The notes under the pieces were generated by a model. The model did no database searches, had not been told where the DNA came from, and worked only from the letters and a program-made list of their open reading frames with translations. From Sapria himalayana (taxonomy: Eukaryota > Streptophyta > Magnoliopsida > Malpighiales > Rafflesiaceae): DNA of 64,000 bases. A program made the position numbers and the translations under genes. The DNA lies in contig JAREIK010012223.1 in assembly GCA_029783825.1 (NCBI GenBank), positions 1 through 64,000 of the forward strand, in the 5' to 3' direction. Shown piece after piece: positions 14,905 through 27,582 of the stretch (position 1 is its first letter; each line of letters opens with the position of its first letter).

Positions 14905-15357
14905 GGTGGCAGATTAACTTTGGTAGGGATAATAATTTCCATCTTGTAAGTGAGCGCAAAAGGAGAGATTCCAGTTGACTTTTAGGTAGTGGTACAGTAA
15001 ACCCAGAGCACCTCAGGAAGCTCTTCCACCCATTTACATTTAGCAGAGTCTAGTTGTTTTTTCAAGGTAATCAACATGGTTTTGTCGGAGGCCTCAACTT
15101 GGCCATTACTTTGCAGATACCAAGGGGTAAAGTATAAGTTTTTATTTTCAATTCATGGCAGAAGTCCTGGTAGACTTAGCTTTCAAATTGTCGCCCGTTA
15201 TTAGATATAATTGATCTTGGGATGTCGGAGTAGTAGAAGTCCCAGATAAATCGAGTAACCTTTCTATCTTTGATTGATGAAAAAGTGTCAGCTCTATCCA
15301 TTTACTAAAATAAATAGTGGCGACCAATAATAGTTTATATTTTGGATCGTTCATCTC
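14905..15357 (-). pseudogene. Ty3/gypsy integrase fragment, antisense within the CACTA element
   Basis: Read on the minus strand, pieces of a retrotransposon integrase core follow in order: FIWDFYYSDIPRSIISNNGR QFES (DDE-core region), a shifted frame with SNGQVEASDKTMLITLKK, then WVEELPEVLWVY and SPFALTYKMEIIIPTKV. These are hallmarks of the end of the gypsy integrase core. Several frameshifts and stops separate them, so it is dead. No LTRs or other pol domains are visible. It may be a nested retroelement scrap or material picked up by the transposon. The family call is firm; the boundaries are approximate. Confidence 0.85.
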
Positions 15358-16127
15358 TTTTTGAAGCCTTTAAATACACCGCACTGCTATTTAAGCTCAT
15401 TCACACCATCTTCGCAAACAAGTATCACAACAAGCGCTGCATTTGTTGGAAACGTTTTCCTTCGCCGGAGAATACCAATCCTCGGTGTCGAGGACATTTG
15501 TTAGTTTGGCACCAGTCATTTCTGGGATTCCGTCTAGAGAAAATTGGTGATTTGAAAATTCTTATTTCTATCTCTGATTCAATGCAAACTTCTTCTCTAA
15601 TTTATTTTATAGTCATGCTCTATAGTCATGCTATTTCTATCTTTTACAGTTATTTCTATCTTTTAAAATTCTGATTTGAAAAATGAGGCTATATTTCATA
15701 TAAATGTGTGCTCTATAGTCATGCTATTTCAAAATCAATTAGCCTAAGGACCTAGAGACTATAAATGTCATGTCTATAAAATGACTTTTATCATATTTTA
15801 CTTTAATTTAAACTGTATAATTAAATGATATTTTTTTGTTTAATATTTTTTTCTATGAATCTAACTTACTTTGAGAAATAATTTCTCAATTTTAATTTTA
15901 TTTTAATAATTTTGCGTGTGTTAACAAATTCAACAATATTACAAAAAATAATGCTCATCTCTTCTATCTTATATCTAACATGCATTTAAATATTTTTTTA
16001 AATTGATTTTTTAATTTTCTTTTAACAAATAAAATAGAGGTTGCTCAATGAATAACATTGGAATATTGATGAGCTCTTCCATTTGAAGTGTGATATCTAT
16101 TGGAATTAATATTTTCTTTAAAAATAG
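15358..16127. other. Spacer upstream of the transposase pseudogene
   Basis: 15342-15674 is open on the + strand for 110 codons and contains a GC-richer, exon-like patch (about 15420-15550). It matches nothing I know and may be a leader exon of the transposase transcript. The remainder to 16127 is AT-rich with a pyrimidine/AG junction directly before the first recognisable transposase codons. Confidence 0.4.
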
Positions 16128-19100
16128 GATCGTTCATGGATCTCAAAGGATAGAAGATCGAAGGAATATGAAAATGGAGTTGAATGCTTTGTTGCATTTG
16201 CAATACAAAATTCTGCAAATAAAACATCTATTAAATGTACATGCTTACAATGTGGTAATATGATTTTTAATACTCCTCAAATGAGTCGAAATTATTTATT
16301 TTTCCTTGGAATTGATCAGAGTTACAATACATGGTATTGGCATGGAGAGGCAGCTCTAACTGGCTCACCTTCCATAAGAGCAAAACATTATGATAGACTT
16401 TAATTTGATGATCAATGTAGTACAATAGAAATGGTTCAAGATGCACATGAGGATTGTCAATATGATCCTCTATTGTTTGCAAAATTACTACAAGATGCAG
16501 AAAAACCATTATATCCTAGTTACATAAACTTTACAAGAATGTCAGCCTTGATCAAATTATACAACTTGAAAGCACGTTTTGTGTGGTCTGATAATAGATT
16601 TTCAGAGCTTTTACAAATTCTTGGAGAAATGGTGCCGTTAAACAATGAATTGCCATTATCGATGTATGAAGCAAAAAAGATATTAAATTTTTTGGGAATG
16701 GAATATGAGAAAATCCATGTGTGCCCAAATGATTCTGTTGTTTATCGGAAGGAGTTGAAAGATGCATCATTATGTCCTACCTGTGGAACTTCGAGGTGGA
16801 AGACAGATAACACTGGAACTAAGAGGAGAAAAGGAGTTCGTGCGAAAGTATTGTGGTATTTTTTTCCAATTCCAAGATTTAGAAGAATGTTTCAATCATC
16901 AAAAATCGCAAAAGAGCTTTTATGGCATTTCGAAGAAAGAAATTTTGATGGGAAAATGCGTCATCCATCAGATTCACCATCATGGAAACAAGTTGATCAC
17001 AGATGGCCTGAGTTTTCAAAAGAACCTAGAAACCCGAGACTTACAATTTCTGCAGATGACATAAATCCTCACAGTTCATTTAATAGCAAATATAGTTGTT
17101 GACCCATTCTCATGATAATTTACAACCTTCCTCCATGGTTGTGCATGAAAATAAAATTTATGATGTTATCTTTATTGATTTCAGGTCCACGCCAACCTAG
17201 CAATGACATTGATGTCTATTTAGCACCACTAATAGAAGATCTTAAAACATTGTGAGAGGTCGGAGTTTAAGTTTACGATGCACATAAACAAGAAATCTTT
17301 ACTTTAAGAGCCGTTCTTTTATGGACAATAAATGATTTTCCTGCATATGGAAACATGTCAGGATGAAAAGTTAAAGGATATTATGGTTGTCCAATATGTG
17401 GAGAAGAAACATATTCTTGTAGGTTAAAGCATGGAAAAAAAACTCCTATACTGGACATGGACGATTTCTTCCAAGAAATCATCCTTATAGGAAACAAAAG
17501 AAAGCATTTGATGGAAAACAAGAGTTCGGGTCAACTCCAAAAATATTGACTAACGAGGAAATATTAAAAAAAATCAATGGAATATTCAATTCTAGGGGGA
17601 AAAAAAGGGTTATTCTGGGAAAATCTAAAATCAACAATACTACTTGTTGGAAAAAGAAGTCAATTTTCTTTGATCTTGATTATTGGAAATATCTTCATGT
17701 TCGTCATAATTTGGATATTATGCATATTGAGAAAAATGTTTGTGAAAGCATTATTGGTACCTTACTCAACAATGCAGGTAAGACAAAGGATAGGCTTAAT
17801 ACTCGATTGGATCTTGTAGATATGGGCTTAAGGAGCGAATAGGTAGCAGTGTTTGATTCGAAGAGAACTTATCTCCCTCCTGCATGTTATACACTTTCTA
17901 CAAAGGAAAAGAAGGTGTTTTTCCAAACACTTTCACAATTGAAGGTTCCATATGGATATAGTTCGAACCTTCGAAACCTCATGTCAATTGAAGACTTGAA
18001 ACTTAATGGATTAAAATCCCATGACTATCATGTATTAATGCAACAATTTTTGCCGGTTTTGTTATGTTCTATCTTGCCCAAGCATGTGAGGAATGCGATA
18101 TGTAGATTGATTTTATTTTTAAATGCTCTCTGTACTAAAGTCATTGATGTTCCTTCATTAGATGAGTTACAAAATGAGATTGTGGTGACATTATGCTTGT
18201 TTGAAAAGTGCTTCCCACCTTCTTTCTTTGATATCATGGTGCATCCTACTGTGCATCTTGTAAGAGAAGTGAGACTTTGTGGACCGGTTTACTTTAGGTG
18301 GATGTACCCATTTGAAAGGTTTATGAAAGTGTTAAAAGGCTATGTACGAAATCATACTAGACCTGAAGGTTGTATTGCTGAATGCTATATTGCAGAAGAA
18401 GGAATCGAGTTTTGTACAAAGTACTTATCAAATGTAGAAGCATTTAGAATTCCTAGTAGTTCAAACATTGACCACACAATTGAGGCATCAATATTTGGAG
18501 GTCTTACTATGAAGGCCGGATCTAATTTATGCTTACAAGCACATCATTATGTGTTGGAAAATACATCAATTATCCAACCTTTTATTGAGTAAGCACCACT
18601 TACTTTTTGTTTCTTTATTTGTTGTACGTATTATATATTATTCTAATTATTTAATTTTTATACATGACCTCATAGAGAACACATGCAATGGCTGAAAGCG
18701 ATACATCCATGTCAATCAAAAAGGAAAAATTGGTTATAGGACGAGCATGCTCGTACTTTTACCTTTTGGTTACGAAAAAAGGTACAAAAATGGTTTATTA
18801 AATTTTCCTTTTCGTTTTCATTATTGGTCACCATATAAATTATATCATTATCTTATTTCTATATGTTGAAGTTGCATTGAGAAATAATGAACCTGTATCT
18901 GAAACCCTTAAATGGATAGCAAATGGTCCAAGCCTTTATGTGATGAAGTATAATGGTTATGTAATAAATGGGTGTCAATATAATACTAAGGAGTGTGATG
19001 ATTTACTAGCTACCCAAAATAGCGGAGTTAGTATTGTATAAACGATAATGCAAATTGCTAGTTCTAAGGATAAAAATCCTATTTTCGGGAAACTTTGTTT

Positions 19101-19515
19101 CCATAGGGTTATTACCGAGATTTGGGACCTGGATTATACTATGTTCAGAATTACAGTCTTCAAGTGTGATTGGGTTGATAATAAGAATGGAATCAGGATC
19201 GATGATCTTGGGTTTACCTTAGTTGACTTTACTAGATTGGCTCATAAGTTAGATCCGTTCATATTAGCCTCCCAGGCTTAGAAAGTCTTCTATGTACAAG
19301 ATGAGCTTAATCCAAGATGGTCAATTGTTTTGTCAACTCCTCAAGAAGATTTCACAAAAAGAGCAAACGATGATGAACCCATGGAAATTTCTATTGAACA
19401 CAATCCAGTCATATCTTATTTGCCACAAGTTGAATTATTTGATGCATTGGTTGAATCTGATAAAATCTATAATCAAGATGATTGCGAGGGAATTTGGGTC
19501 GGGAACAAATCATAA
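16128..19515 (+). pseudogene. CACTA TNP2-like transposase (TNPD type), pseudogene
   Basis: Domain order is that of plant TNP2 transposases. A transposase-associated domain starts at 16128 (DRSWISKDRRSKEYENGV, then CTCLQCGN). The Transposase_21 body follows (FWHFEER-like LLWHFEERNFDGKMRHP, IYNLPPWLCMK, PRQPSNDIDVYLAPL, LLWTINDFPAYGN, CPICGEE, HNLDIMHIEKNVCESI), then DUF4218 (LPVLLCSILPKHVRNAI, CGPVYFRWMYPFERFMK). Exons at about 18676-18781 and 18872-19515 carry DUF4216 (CDWVDNKNGIRIDDLGFTLV). Introns at 18589-18675 and 18782-18871 keep GT-AG. In-frame stops lie at 16401, 17100, 17253, 17268, 17364, 17840, 18737, 19039 and 19279, plus a frameshift near 17440-17470. The start codon is not preserved (ATAGGATCG where ATGGATCG is usual). 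It cannot make a full transposase. Confidence 0.92.
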
Positions 19516-19810
19516 ATGATTCCAATTTTTATCTTTGTTATTGCTTTGTGAATTGATATGCTTCTAAAGTTTTTTTATTTTTTAAATGTATGTGGACTAG
19601 TTAAGTTATTCGTATTTGTTATTAGATTATTGTTATTCTTTCAATTTTAGTTAATGGCAGGTTGAGAATATTCTAAAATCTGATATTCTTATGTTTTTTG
19701 CAAAACAACTGATTAGGTAATGCCTTTAATTAGTTATATTTTTTCCTTTTAAATATTTTTTTATTTATTTGTACTTCTTTTTAAACATTATTATTATTTT
19801 TTTGATAGGT

Positions 19811-22800
19811 ATGGAAACGGAACAACTAGATAAAGCTACTACAAGAAATAGATGTAGAGGGATAACAAGAAAGCCAATGATTATCAAGAATAGGAGCAAG
19901 GGAATTAAACTTTCAGTTCAGTATAATGTCGATAGTGTTTATGTCGGACAAGCTGTGGTGCATCTCACAAGTTATTTAGGGGTATTAGCACGTACCATGA
20001 TCCCAATTATATATAGCACTTGGCACCATGTACCCGAGCAATTGAAGAATAAATGTGGGACTCCATTGAGGTAAACTTGTATTTATTTTTTATATTTTTA
20101 ATGTTTTCTAATTTTGTTTGCAAATTTGTTTAACAACTTATAACTATGTTCATTACTTCTAGGCTGCATTTACATTGGATTGTAAAAGTAGAAGAAATTA
20201 TATGAAAATAATTGGCAGGTGCTTTAGATCTTTCAAGAACATGTTGACAGCAAAGTATATCATTCCATTCAAAGAGCAACTCGAGCTTCTTAAAAAACTA
20301 CCATCTGAATACAATTTTATTGAAGATGAAGATTGGACAATTTTTGTCAAAGAAAGAGTGACTCAAAGATTTCATGTATATTTCTAATTATTTTCATGTA
20401 ATTTTCTCAATTTTTATTTACTTAATATAAATTAAAAATTGTAGGAGTTTACCGAAGTTTAAAAGGAAAGAAGGAAAAAGCATATTTATAATCATCATCT
20501 TAGTTGGAAGGGATATGCTGGTCTTGAAACGGAGATGGTAAGTTAAATATGTTGTAACTTTACTTTTTATTTTATGTTGAATTTGCCTAGAGACTCATTA
20601 TATTACATTGCAATATTGTATAAGTCGGTAGAAACTGGCTTTAATTCAATCATTGATAGAAGTCTATTATGGAAGAAAGCGATGGTTAAAAAAGATGGCA
20701 CGTATGATGAAGTGGTCATTCTAGTTGTGGAAAAGATTGTAAGTATAAGTTATGGAACAAATATTTCTTTTACGGTATAAACTTATTTATTGTAACTAAT
20801 ATGACATTTAATTTTATAATAGAATTGTGTATCAGGATATGAAGTTGCAACAGTCACAAGAAAGTAGTTTGAGTTTTAATGGAAATGACATACTTACAGA
20901 AGTATTGGGAACTCCAGAATATAGTGGTCGAGTACGAACTAAAGGAAAGCATTATACTCCACGAAATTATTTTCATTCTATGGCTGATAGTGCTTTGCGG
21001 GAATTTATGAAAGAATCTCAAGAGCAACAATCAAAGTTTGAGGCAAAGATTTTATTTTAACTCTCTCAGATGATACCCACCGAATCTCAATCTGATATTG
21101 ATAGCTCTAACATGCTTCAAAAACATATTGTCCTTCCGGAAAGTGTTGAGCAACCAAAACATCAAGTAGAAGACCATGCTCCACCCATGCTAGCAGCAAA
21201 AAAGTTAGTTGTATTTAATATTATGTTCTTTGATATAAATGTGCTATCACAAACTCATAATTTTTATATCAACTTACCTAGTTGATATGAAAATATAGAA
21301 GTAATGTTACAATATATGTTAGTATGATCAATTATATTAATAAGCTCATTAAGTTATGATAACTCAATTTTGTCTAACTAATACTTTTCTACGTGAAAAT
21401 TATCAACTTTTCGATGATTGCATATAACTAAACAACAAAGTTTCATTTTATAGGAAAGGAATTGTCAATTGGCCATAGGGACAAAAGAAAATGTTGTCGC
21501 TGCTGGAACTATGGTACTTGAATGCGTTGATAACTGTCTTGTTGCCGTGGATGTTTTTTATGATCCTAATGCATTACTTCCTGTACCTATTCCAAGCCAA
21601 ATTACCACTATTGGAGATGCTATTGGGCATCAAATTTTATGGCCTTCCCAATTTGTCATTCCTTCTACTCTTCACATCCAGGTATGTGGTTTTTTTTAAA
21701 ATAAAATATTTCTTAATAATAATAATAATAGTTTATCTAAGATACTTCTTATTTATACAAAGATATTTTATGTTTGATAGGATTCTAATAAATTTAAGAA
21801 ACAGAGTAATAGAGAGAGAACACTGAGTTTAAATGATGAGAATCTCGTAGATATCAAGAAATTTGCTACATTAATTGGGTGCTTGTTAAAGGATGAGATC
21901 GTACATGCAGTAGAAATCATATAGAAGGTTTTTGGACCGTCATTTAAAAGATTCCTAATGAAAGAAGACATGGATATCATTATATCATCAATGGAGGTGT
22001 CATCTAATTGCCTTTGTTCTATATATGATAAGATAAAAATTTAATATGTTTTTCATTTATTTTAAGTATTTTATTTATGCTTTAATTTTTCATTATGTGA
22101 ATTGTATCTAATATTAGTTAAATTAAAATATCATTAACTTTTAAATATTGTGTGAAATTAAATCAGGCATTTGCATAAAAAGATGGTTGATGCTAAAGAG
22201 GAAGAGCAATTTATTTTTGTAAATCCGACCTTGGTTTCCAAAGCTGGATTGGGAGAAGCAAGCAAGAAAAATAGGTCAAGGGTTATAGCTAATTGGTTGA
22301 TGAATGCAAATAATGCAGATTTTGTTTTTATTCCATATAACCCAAGGTAAGTTATTTAACATAAGTGAGATTATAAGTATACATATATATCAAATTATAA
22401 ATGATATGTTGTTACACTAATGTTAATTTTGTAGTTGTCATTGGGTATTGGTGGTACTTGAAAAAAGGACTTTGATCGCCTTTTACCTTGATTCCTTGCA
22501 TCATCAACCTGTAGATGATCTTAAAGACATTATTAATATGTAAGTTTTTCCCTTCTTATTATAGAATGAAGCATTTGGTGGCAACATAAATTTTTTTTCT
22601 TAATGCAGGGCTCAGAGAAATCTTCACTTTAAAAAACATATATTATCAAAAAGAGAGCCTAATTGGGTTGTACTAGGGGTACATAACTCATTAACTGAGT
22701 AATATAATATTTAGTGTCTTCTGCTTAATTTTAATCTTTTTACAATATGACTTGCAAGTAACTACATATAAATATATATTGATTTTATTTTAAATTCAAT

Positions 22801-23076
22801 GCCCAAGACAACAAGGTAGTGTTGAATGTGGATACTATCTGATGAGATATATAAGAGATATCATTCTTGATCAAGGATGTCTAACATCAAAGGTATGTGT
22901 TGATTTGTTATTTCTCAAAATATCAGTTATTTTTAGTTTTCCAATTTTATTGATAAAGATAATACTTTACTTTTCAACAGTTTAATGGGAAGGAATCATA
23001 CAACAAAGATGAGTAGGATGAAGTACAATCTGAATGGGTGATGTTGGTGACTCAATTAATACTTTCTTCGGTTTGA
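19811..23076 (+). pseudogene. CACTA second gene: TNPA-like region joined to Ulp1 (C48) protease, pseudogene
   Basis: Read by eye as about twelve exons: 19811-20070, 20163-20375, 20445-20537, about 20630-20738, 20836-21204, 21454-21681, about 21781-21996, 22167-22346, 22435-22539, 22608-22678, about 22800-22890 and 22981-23076. The first half has plant En/Spm second-ORF signatures (GRCFRSFKNMLTAKYIIPFK, IDRSLLWKKAM, VLGTPEYSGRVRTKGKH). The second half is a Ulp1-like cysteine protease with His (CHWVL, codon 22439), Asp (YLDS, 22490), Gln (PRQQGS, 22809) and Cys (VECGYY, 22827). Stops at 20460, 21058, 21922 and 23014 break it, and the acceptor before PRQQGS appears lost. Such proteases are frequent in plant CACTA and MULE elements; their role in transposition is unknown. 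Confidence 0.85.
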
Positions 23077-24419
23077 AAAGCATTGGGGACACCATTTTTT
23101 ATTGAAGCATGAACAAATTTTGGGATTTACAACATTAACTTTTGATGAGGTTCGTAATTCATATCTCTTTTGAACAAAACTATGACTGAAGGTAAATTGT
23201 TCGACATTTTCATTTGAAGACATTTTAGTATTTAACTTACACAATCATTATATTTCAATATTTTTCATATGTTGAATAACGTTAGTATATTGAAAGCATG
23301 ATTCTTAGGTGTTTAAAGGTAAACTTTTTTTTAGTCAAGTTAGGAGATCTTCCTACTTTGGAATGGTCCATGCACATTTTTGATAATAAATGTATTTTTT
23401 TAATGATATCATAGTTATTACTTCTTACTTTCAATTAAATATTCAAAACTTGAATAAGTAATTAGAATTTTTTTGTTTTCATTCTATCTTTTATGTATTT
23501 TGTCAACCATAGATTTTTTGTCGTAGATTGATAATGAAATAAATTGTGATTTCGACTTTTGGCTTCACTACTTTACCACAATAGTGTAAATTACCCTTTC
23601 ACCCTTATAAAACACAATAATTATTTCAAGGCACAAATTTTTTTTAATGTAGCCACTATTTTATTAATGAATCTAAAACTATATGTTGATTGGATTACTA
23701 TATTTGTGTAATCAAATAGAACTTGAAATTAAATTACATAGCATCTCATCGAGTTTTTTTGATATGTTGGGAAGATGGCAAGTAATTTAAATTTGCATTT
23801 TATGCTCTTTAATTGGTTTTTGTAGTATTTTTTCAAGTTGTTTGTGAGATCTTTAAACTCACTACACACCTTTAGGTTTTAAATAGATTATTATTGTTTT
23901 GTAATTTAAAAAATTTTATCAACTTTTATGCCATAATTGATAAATCTCTAGCTTTATATTTTATACATTACTACAAAATTTGTTTTTGTTAGTTGTTAAA
24001 TTTGTTTAATCGTATATGTCAATTGTTATATAAATTATTTTTATGATATGTTGTTATCATTCCTATATTTTTTCCAATTCTCTATAATATATTTATTTCT
24101 GTAAGTGTAAGTATTTATTGTTCATCTTTTTGTATGCAGGTTACCTTATTTGGAAATTAACTCTCAACTTTTTCAGGCTAGCAGGAATCAGTTTTATGGA
24201 GTTAAGGCACAATTGGGTTGCATATATCCAAAATTTTGAATTGAATTTAAGAAACGAATGTTGAAATTGTGTTATATTTTTTTTATTTGTAAGAAGGTTG
24301 AGTTCCCCATTGTACTTGAAAACTATATTCTTGGTATGGATTGTAAAGAATGTTGTTCTTATGTGCAAGCAATATTACAATAACAGGTGGAAATATATTT
24401 ACAAAAATTATTAAATTTA
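23077..24419. other. AT-rich 3' region of the CACTA element
   Basis: Low-complexity AT-rich sequence with only short chance ORFs on both strands. It lies between the Ulp1 exons and the right subterminal repeats, so it is presumably 3' UTR and spacer. No gene or RNA is recognised. Confidence 0.5.
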
Positions 24420-24725
24420 AATTTATTTAAATTATTAAATTCCTCGATGCTTTTTCTAAGCATCATTGAATTAAAATAAATTTTCGATAGCTACAACATA
24501 TAATGACGCTTTTTGCAGTGTCATTGAATCATACCTTGATGCTAAAATAAAGTGTCATTGTTAATAAAAATGACACTTTATTTTAGCGTCAAGGTATGAT
24601 TCAACGACACTGCAAAAAAGCATTATTATATGTATAGACTTTTTATGTCATGCTAGCGGATGATGCTCTCAATAAGTGACATTATATATATATAATGACA
24701 CTTTTTAGGCGTCATTGATTATGGT
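24420..24725 (-). promoter_or_regulatory. Right subterminal repeat region of the CACTA element
   Basis: Repeated GTGTCATT, AATGACGCT, GCGTCAAGG and CATCATT-like motifs in both orientations mirror those of the left end. An extra internal CTACAACATATAATGACGC copy near 24491 resembles an old terminus. It contains the hairpin described separately. Binding of an element-encoded protein is inferred from En/Spm biology. Confidence 0.65.
24496..24633. repeat. Long near-perfect inverted repeat (hairpin) at the CACTA right end
   Basis: The left arm, 24496-24559, runs from ACATATAATGACGC to AAAGTGTCATT. The right arm, 24569-24633, is its reverse complement with only a few mismatches. The loop is 9 bases. 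Folding would give a stem of about 64 pairs. Confidence 0.9.
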
Positions 24726-24738
24726 TTTTGTTGTAGTG
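24726..24738 (-). repeat. CACTA right terminal inverted repeat
   Basis: TTTTGTTGTAGTG, the exact inverse of 12861-12873, followed by the ATA duplication at 24739-24741. Confidence 0.9.
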
Positions 24739-27017
24739 ATATGTCTTTCAATATCTCTATCTACCTCTCTATCTATCTTTATATCTATATGTCTATCAAT
24801 CAATCTATCTATGTATCTATCTATCTGTTAGTCTGTCTATCTATCTATCGATAAATTTATCTATCTATCTATATGCCTTTCTACCTGTCTATCTCTATAT
24901 CGATCAATCTATCTATCCATCTTTATATTTGTCTATCTATTTTTCTATCTGTCTATCTTTCTATATATCTTTTTGTCTATTTATCTATCTATTGATCTTT
25001 ATTTATACCTATCTTTATATTTATCTGTCTATCTATCTGTCTATCTCTATATCTATCTTTCTATTTATCTATCTCTCTATCTCTATATATTAATATCTAT
25101 CTTTTTATCTATCTATCTGTCTAATGATCTGTCTTTCTATCAATCTAATGATTAGTGTATCAATCTATCTTTCTATCTATCTATCTATTTGTCCATCTAT
25201 GTGTCTATATATCAGTCTATCTATCTATTTCATTGTCTATTTATCTGTCATTCTATCTATCTATTTATTTTCTATCTTTCTTTCTATCTTTCTATCAATA
25301 AATAAATCAATATGTTTATCTATTTTCTTATTTATTTGTCTATCTATCTATTTATCAATCTATCTATCTATCTATATATCTATTTATCAATCAATATATC
25401 AATCTAGATTTCAAACTATCTATGTATCTGTCTATCTATTTATATTTCTATATATCTATCTATTTATATGTCTATGTTTCTATGTGTTAGTCAATAATTA
25501 TGTCTATCTATCTGTCCATCTATCTATATGACTGTCTATCTATTAGTTAGTTTGTCTGTGATTTAGTTAGTCAGTCAGTTAGTCGATCTATCTATCTATC
25601 TATTTGTCCATCTATCTACCTACCTGACTATCTACCTGCCTGAATAAAAGATTTTCTATCTCTATGTGTGCCTTTTTATCTATCTATTTAACTACCTCCT
25701 ATTTTGTCTCTCTACCGAAATATCTGACTGTTAATCTATTTGTTTATATGTGTATGTGTCTATCTATCTCTTTATATATCTGTCTATCTATTTATCAATC
25801 AAAAAATATTTCAATTTGTTTATCTATCTACCTAGCTATATTTCTCTTTATCTATTTATCTCTATCTACTGTCTGTTTGTCTATCTGTTTATCTATCTAT
25901 CTTTCTAACTATCTATCTGTCAAATAATCTGTTAATCTATATGTTTATCTATCTTTTTATCTGTCTATCTATCTATATATCTATCTCTTTTCCTCTCTAT
26001 CCCTATATCTATCTATTTATCTATCTGTCTATCTATCTATTTATCTATCTATCTGTCTGTCTATCTATCTATCTATTTATCTATTTATCTATTTATCTAA
26101 CTATCTATCTATCTTTCCCTTTATCTATTTGTCAATCTATGTGTCTTTCTATCTGCCTATCTATCTATCTATCTATTTTTCTATCTATGTGTTTAATTAT
26201 ATGTCTTTCTATCTATCTATCAATGTATATCTATCTATTTATCTATCTATCTATCTGTCTGTCTATCTATATAATTATCAATATGTCTATCTCTCTATCA
26301 ATTTATGTCTATCTATCTATCTATTTATCTATATATTTATCTATTTTTATATCTATCAATCTATCGATCTATCATTCTATCTACATATCTATTTGTCAAT
26401 CAATCAATCAATCTATCTAAATGTCTATCTATCAATCTATCTATATATCTATGTCTGTATGTCTATATATCTATCTATCTATCTATCTATCTATCTGTCT
26501 GTCTATATATCTATCTATCTCACTATCTGTCTATATATACATCTATCTATATATCTATTTGTCTATCAGTCTATCTATCTTCTTATCTATCTATTTATCT
26601 TTCTGACTATCTATCTATCTATTTATCTATCTATCTATATTATTAATCTTTCTGTCTATCTATTTATATATCTATATTTATATCTAGCTTTCTATCTATT
26701 TGTCTATTAATCTATCTATCAATTTCTTTATCAATCTGGCAATTAATTTGACTATATTTTTGTCTATCAATCTATCTATCATTATGTCTCTCAAACTATT
26801 TGTATAACAATTGATTTATCTATTAGTCAATCATTAATTATATCAGTTAGTCTATCTTTCTGTATGTCTGTTTACCTATCTATTTGTTTGTCTTTTAGTT
26901 AGTCTGTCAATTGGTTTATAAGTCATTTAGTCTATCTATTTATTTATCTATTTGTTTGTTTATCTATTTGTTCGACTATCAAACTGTCTGACCAACTTAC
27001 CATCTATCTGTCTGTTT
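24739..27017 (+). repeat. Diverged (TCTA)n microsatellite array, third block
   Basis: Same orientation as the array left of the CACTA element, so one array was split by the insertion. The first three bases are the target-site duplication. The last part (about 26700-27017) is more degenerate, with AGTTAGTC and TTGTTTGT variants. Forward ORFs are repeat artefacts. Confidence 0.93.
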
Positions 27018-27310
27018 CACTACAAAAAAAATCCCAAATAGCTTGGGAAAATACCCTAGCTAAATACATTTTTTTCGTTGCTAAATTGGATATAACGACA
27101 GACTAACGATGGAACAATTGCCAAGCTCAAGTGCTTCTCATAAAAATTAATAAGGAAATATATTCCATAGCAAATTAGTGAGGGAATATTCCCTATCAAA
27201 ACTTGCAAGGGAAAATTCCGTAGTTAAATTAGCTAGGGTAAATTCCCTAGCTAAATTAGCAAGAGTAAATTCCCTAGCTAAATTAGTGAGGTTAAATTCT
27301 ATAGCTATTT
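27018..27310 (+). repeat. Left end and subterminal repeats of the second CACTA-like family
   Basis: After CACTACAA comes a tandem of loosely repeated units, AATTCCCTAGCTAAATTAGC and variants (27180-27305), each containing CCCTAGCTAA or AGTGAGGGAA. The same motif set recurs, in inverse orientation, before 52168 and 61319. Confidence 0.8.
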
Positions 27311-27504
27311 TTTTTCAAAAATTTTCACATTTTTAATTATTTACATAAAATTTAATTACATAATTTAAAATTTTTATATTAAATTTAATAAAAACATAAA
27401 CTATACACAATTATTTATACTTAAAAAAAATTAAAATTAGTTAATAAAATATTCTAATACAATATGTTACATAGTTAAAATATAAACATAATAAAACATG
27501 ATTA

Positions 27505-27580
27505 CATATTATTCTTAATCAATGTATCTAATGACAGTGCACAAAGTATAATCTGTTCATGAAATTGATGTTGCTTTCTC
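27505..27580 (-). other. Element-specific module next to the left end
   Basis: The stretch read on the minus strand as GERKQHQFHEQIILCALSLD-TLIKN recurs close behind nearly every end of this family (34650-34720, 36585-36650, 39410-39480 on the same strand; 51780-51815, 59190-59245, 60645-60720 inverted), as GEKAMSMHGQIILYALSIDT and the like. It may be the remnant of a coding exon of the ancestral element or just subterminal DNA. Confidence 0.6.
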
Positions 27581-27582
27581 TC

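Larger units (their letters stand above)
12861..24738 (+). mobile_element. Complete but decayed CACTA (En/Spm) DNA transposon, 11.9 kb
   Basis: The left end reads CACTACAACAAAA at 12861-12873, and the right end at 24726-24738 is its exact 13-bp inverted complement. Three-base flanks ATA at 12858-12860 and 24739-24741 match, the duplication size expected of CACTA elements. Inside are the two genes typical of plant CACTA elements, both on the + strand: a TNP2-like transposase and a TNPA-like/Ulp1 gene. Subterminal GTGTCATT/AATGACAC motifs occur at both ends. Multiple stops show it is no longer autonomous. It sits inside a TCTA array that continues in the same orientation on both sides. An antisense gypsy fragment lies in its left third. 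Confidence 0.93.
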
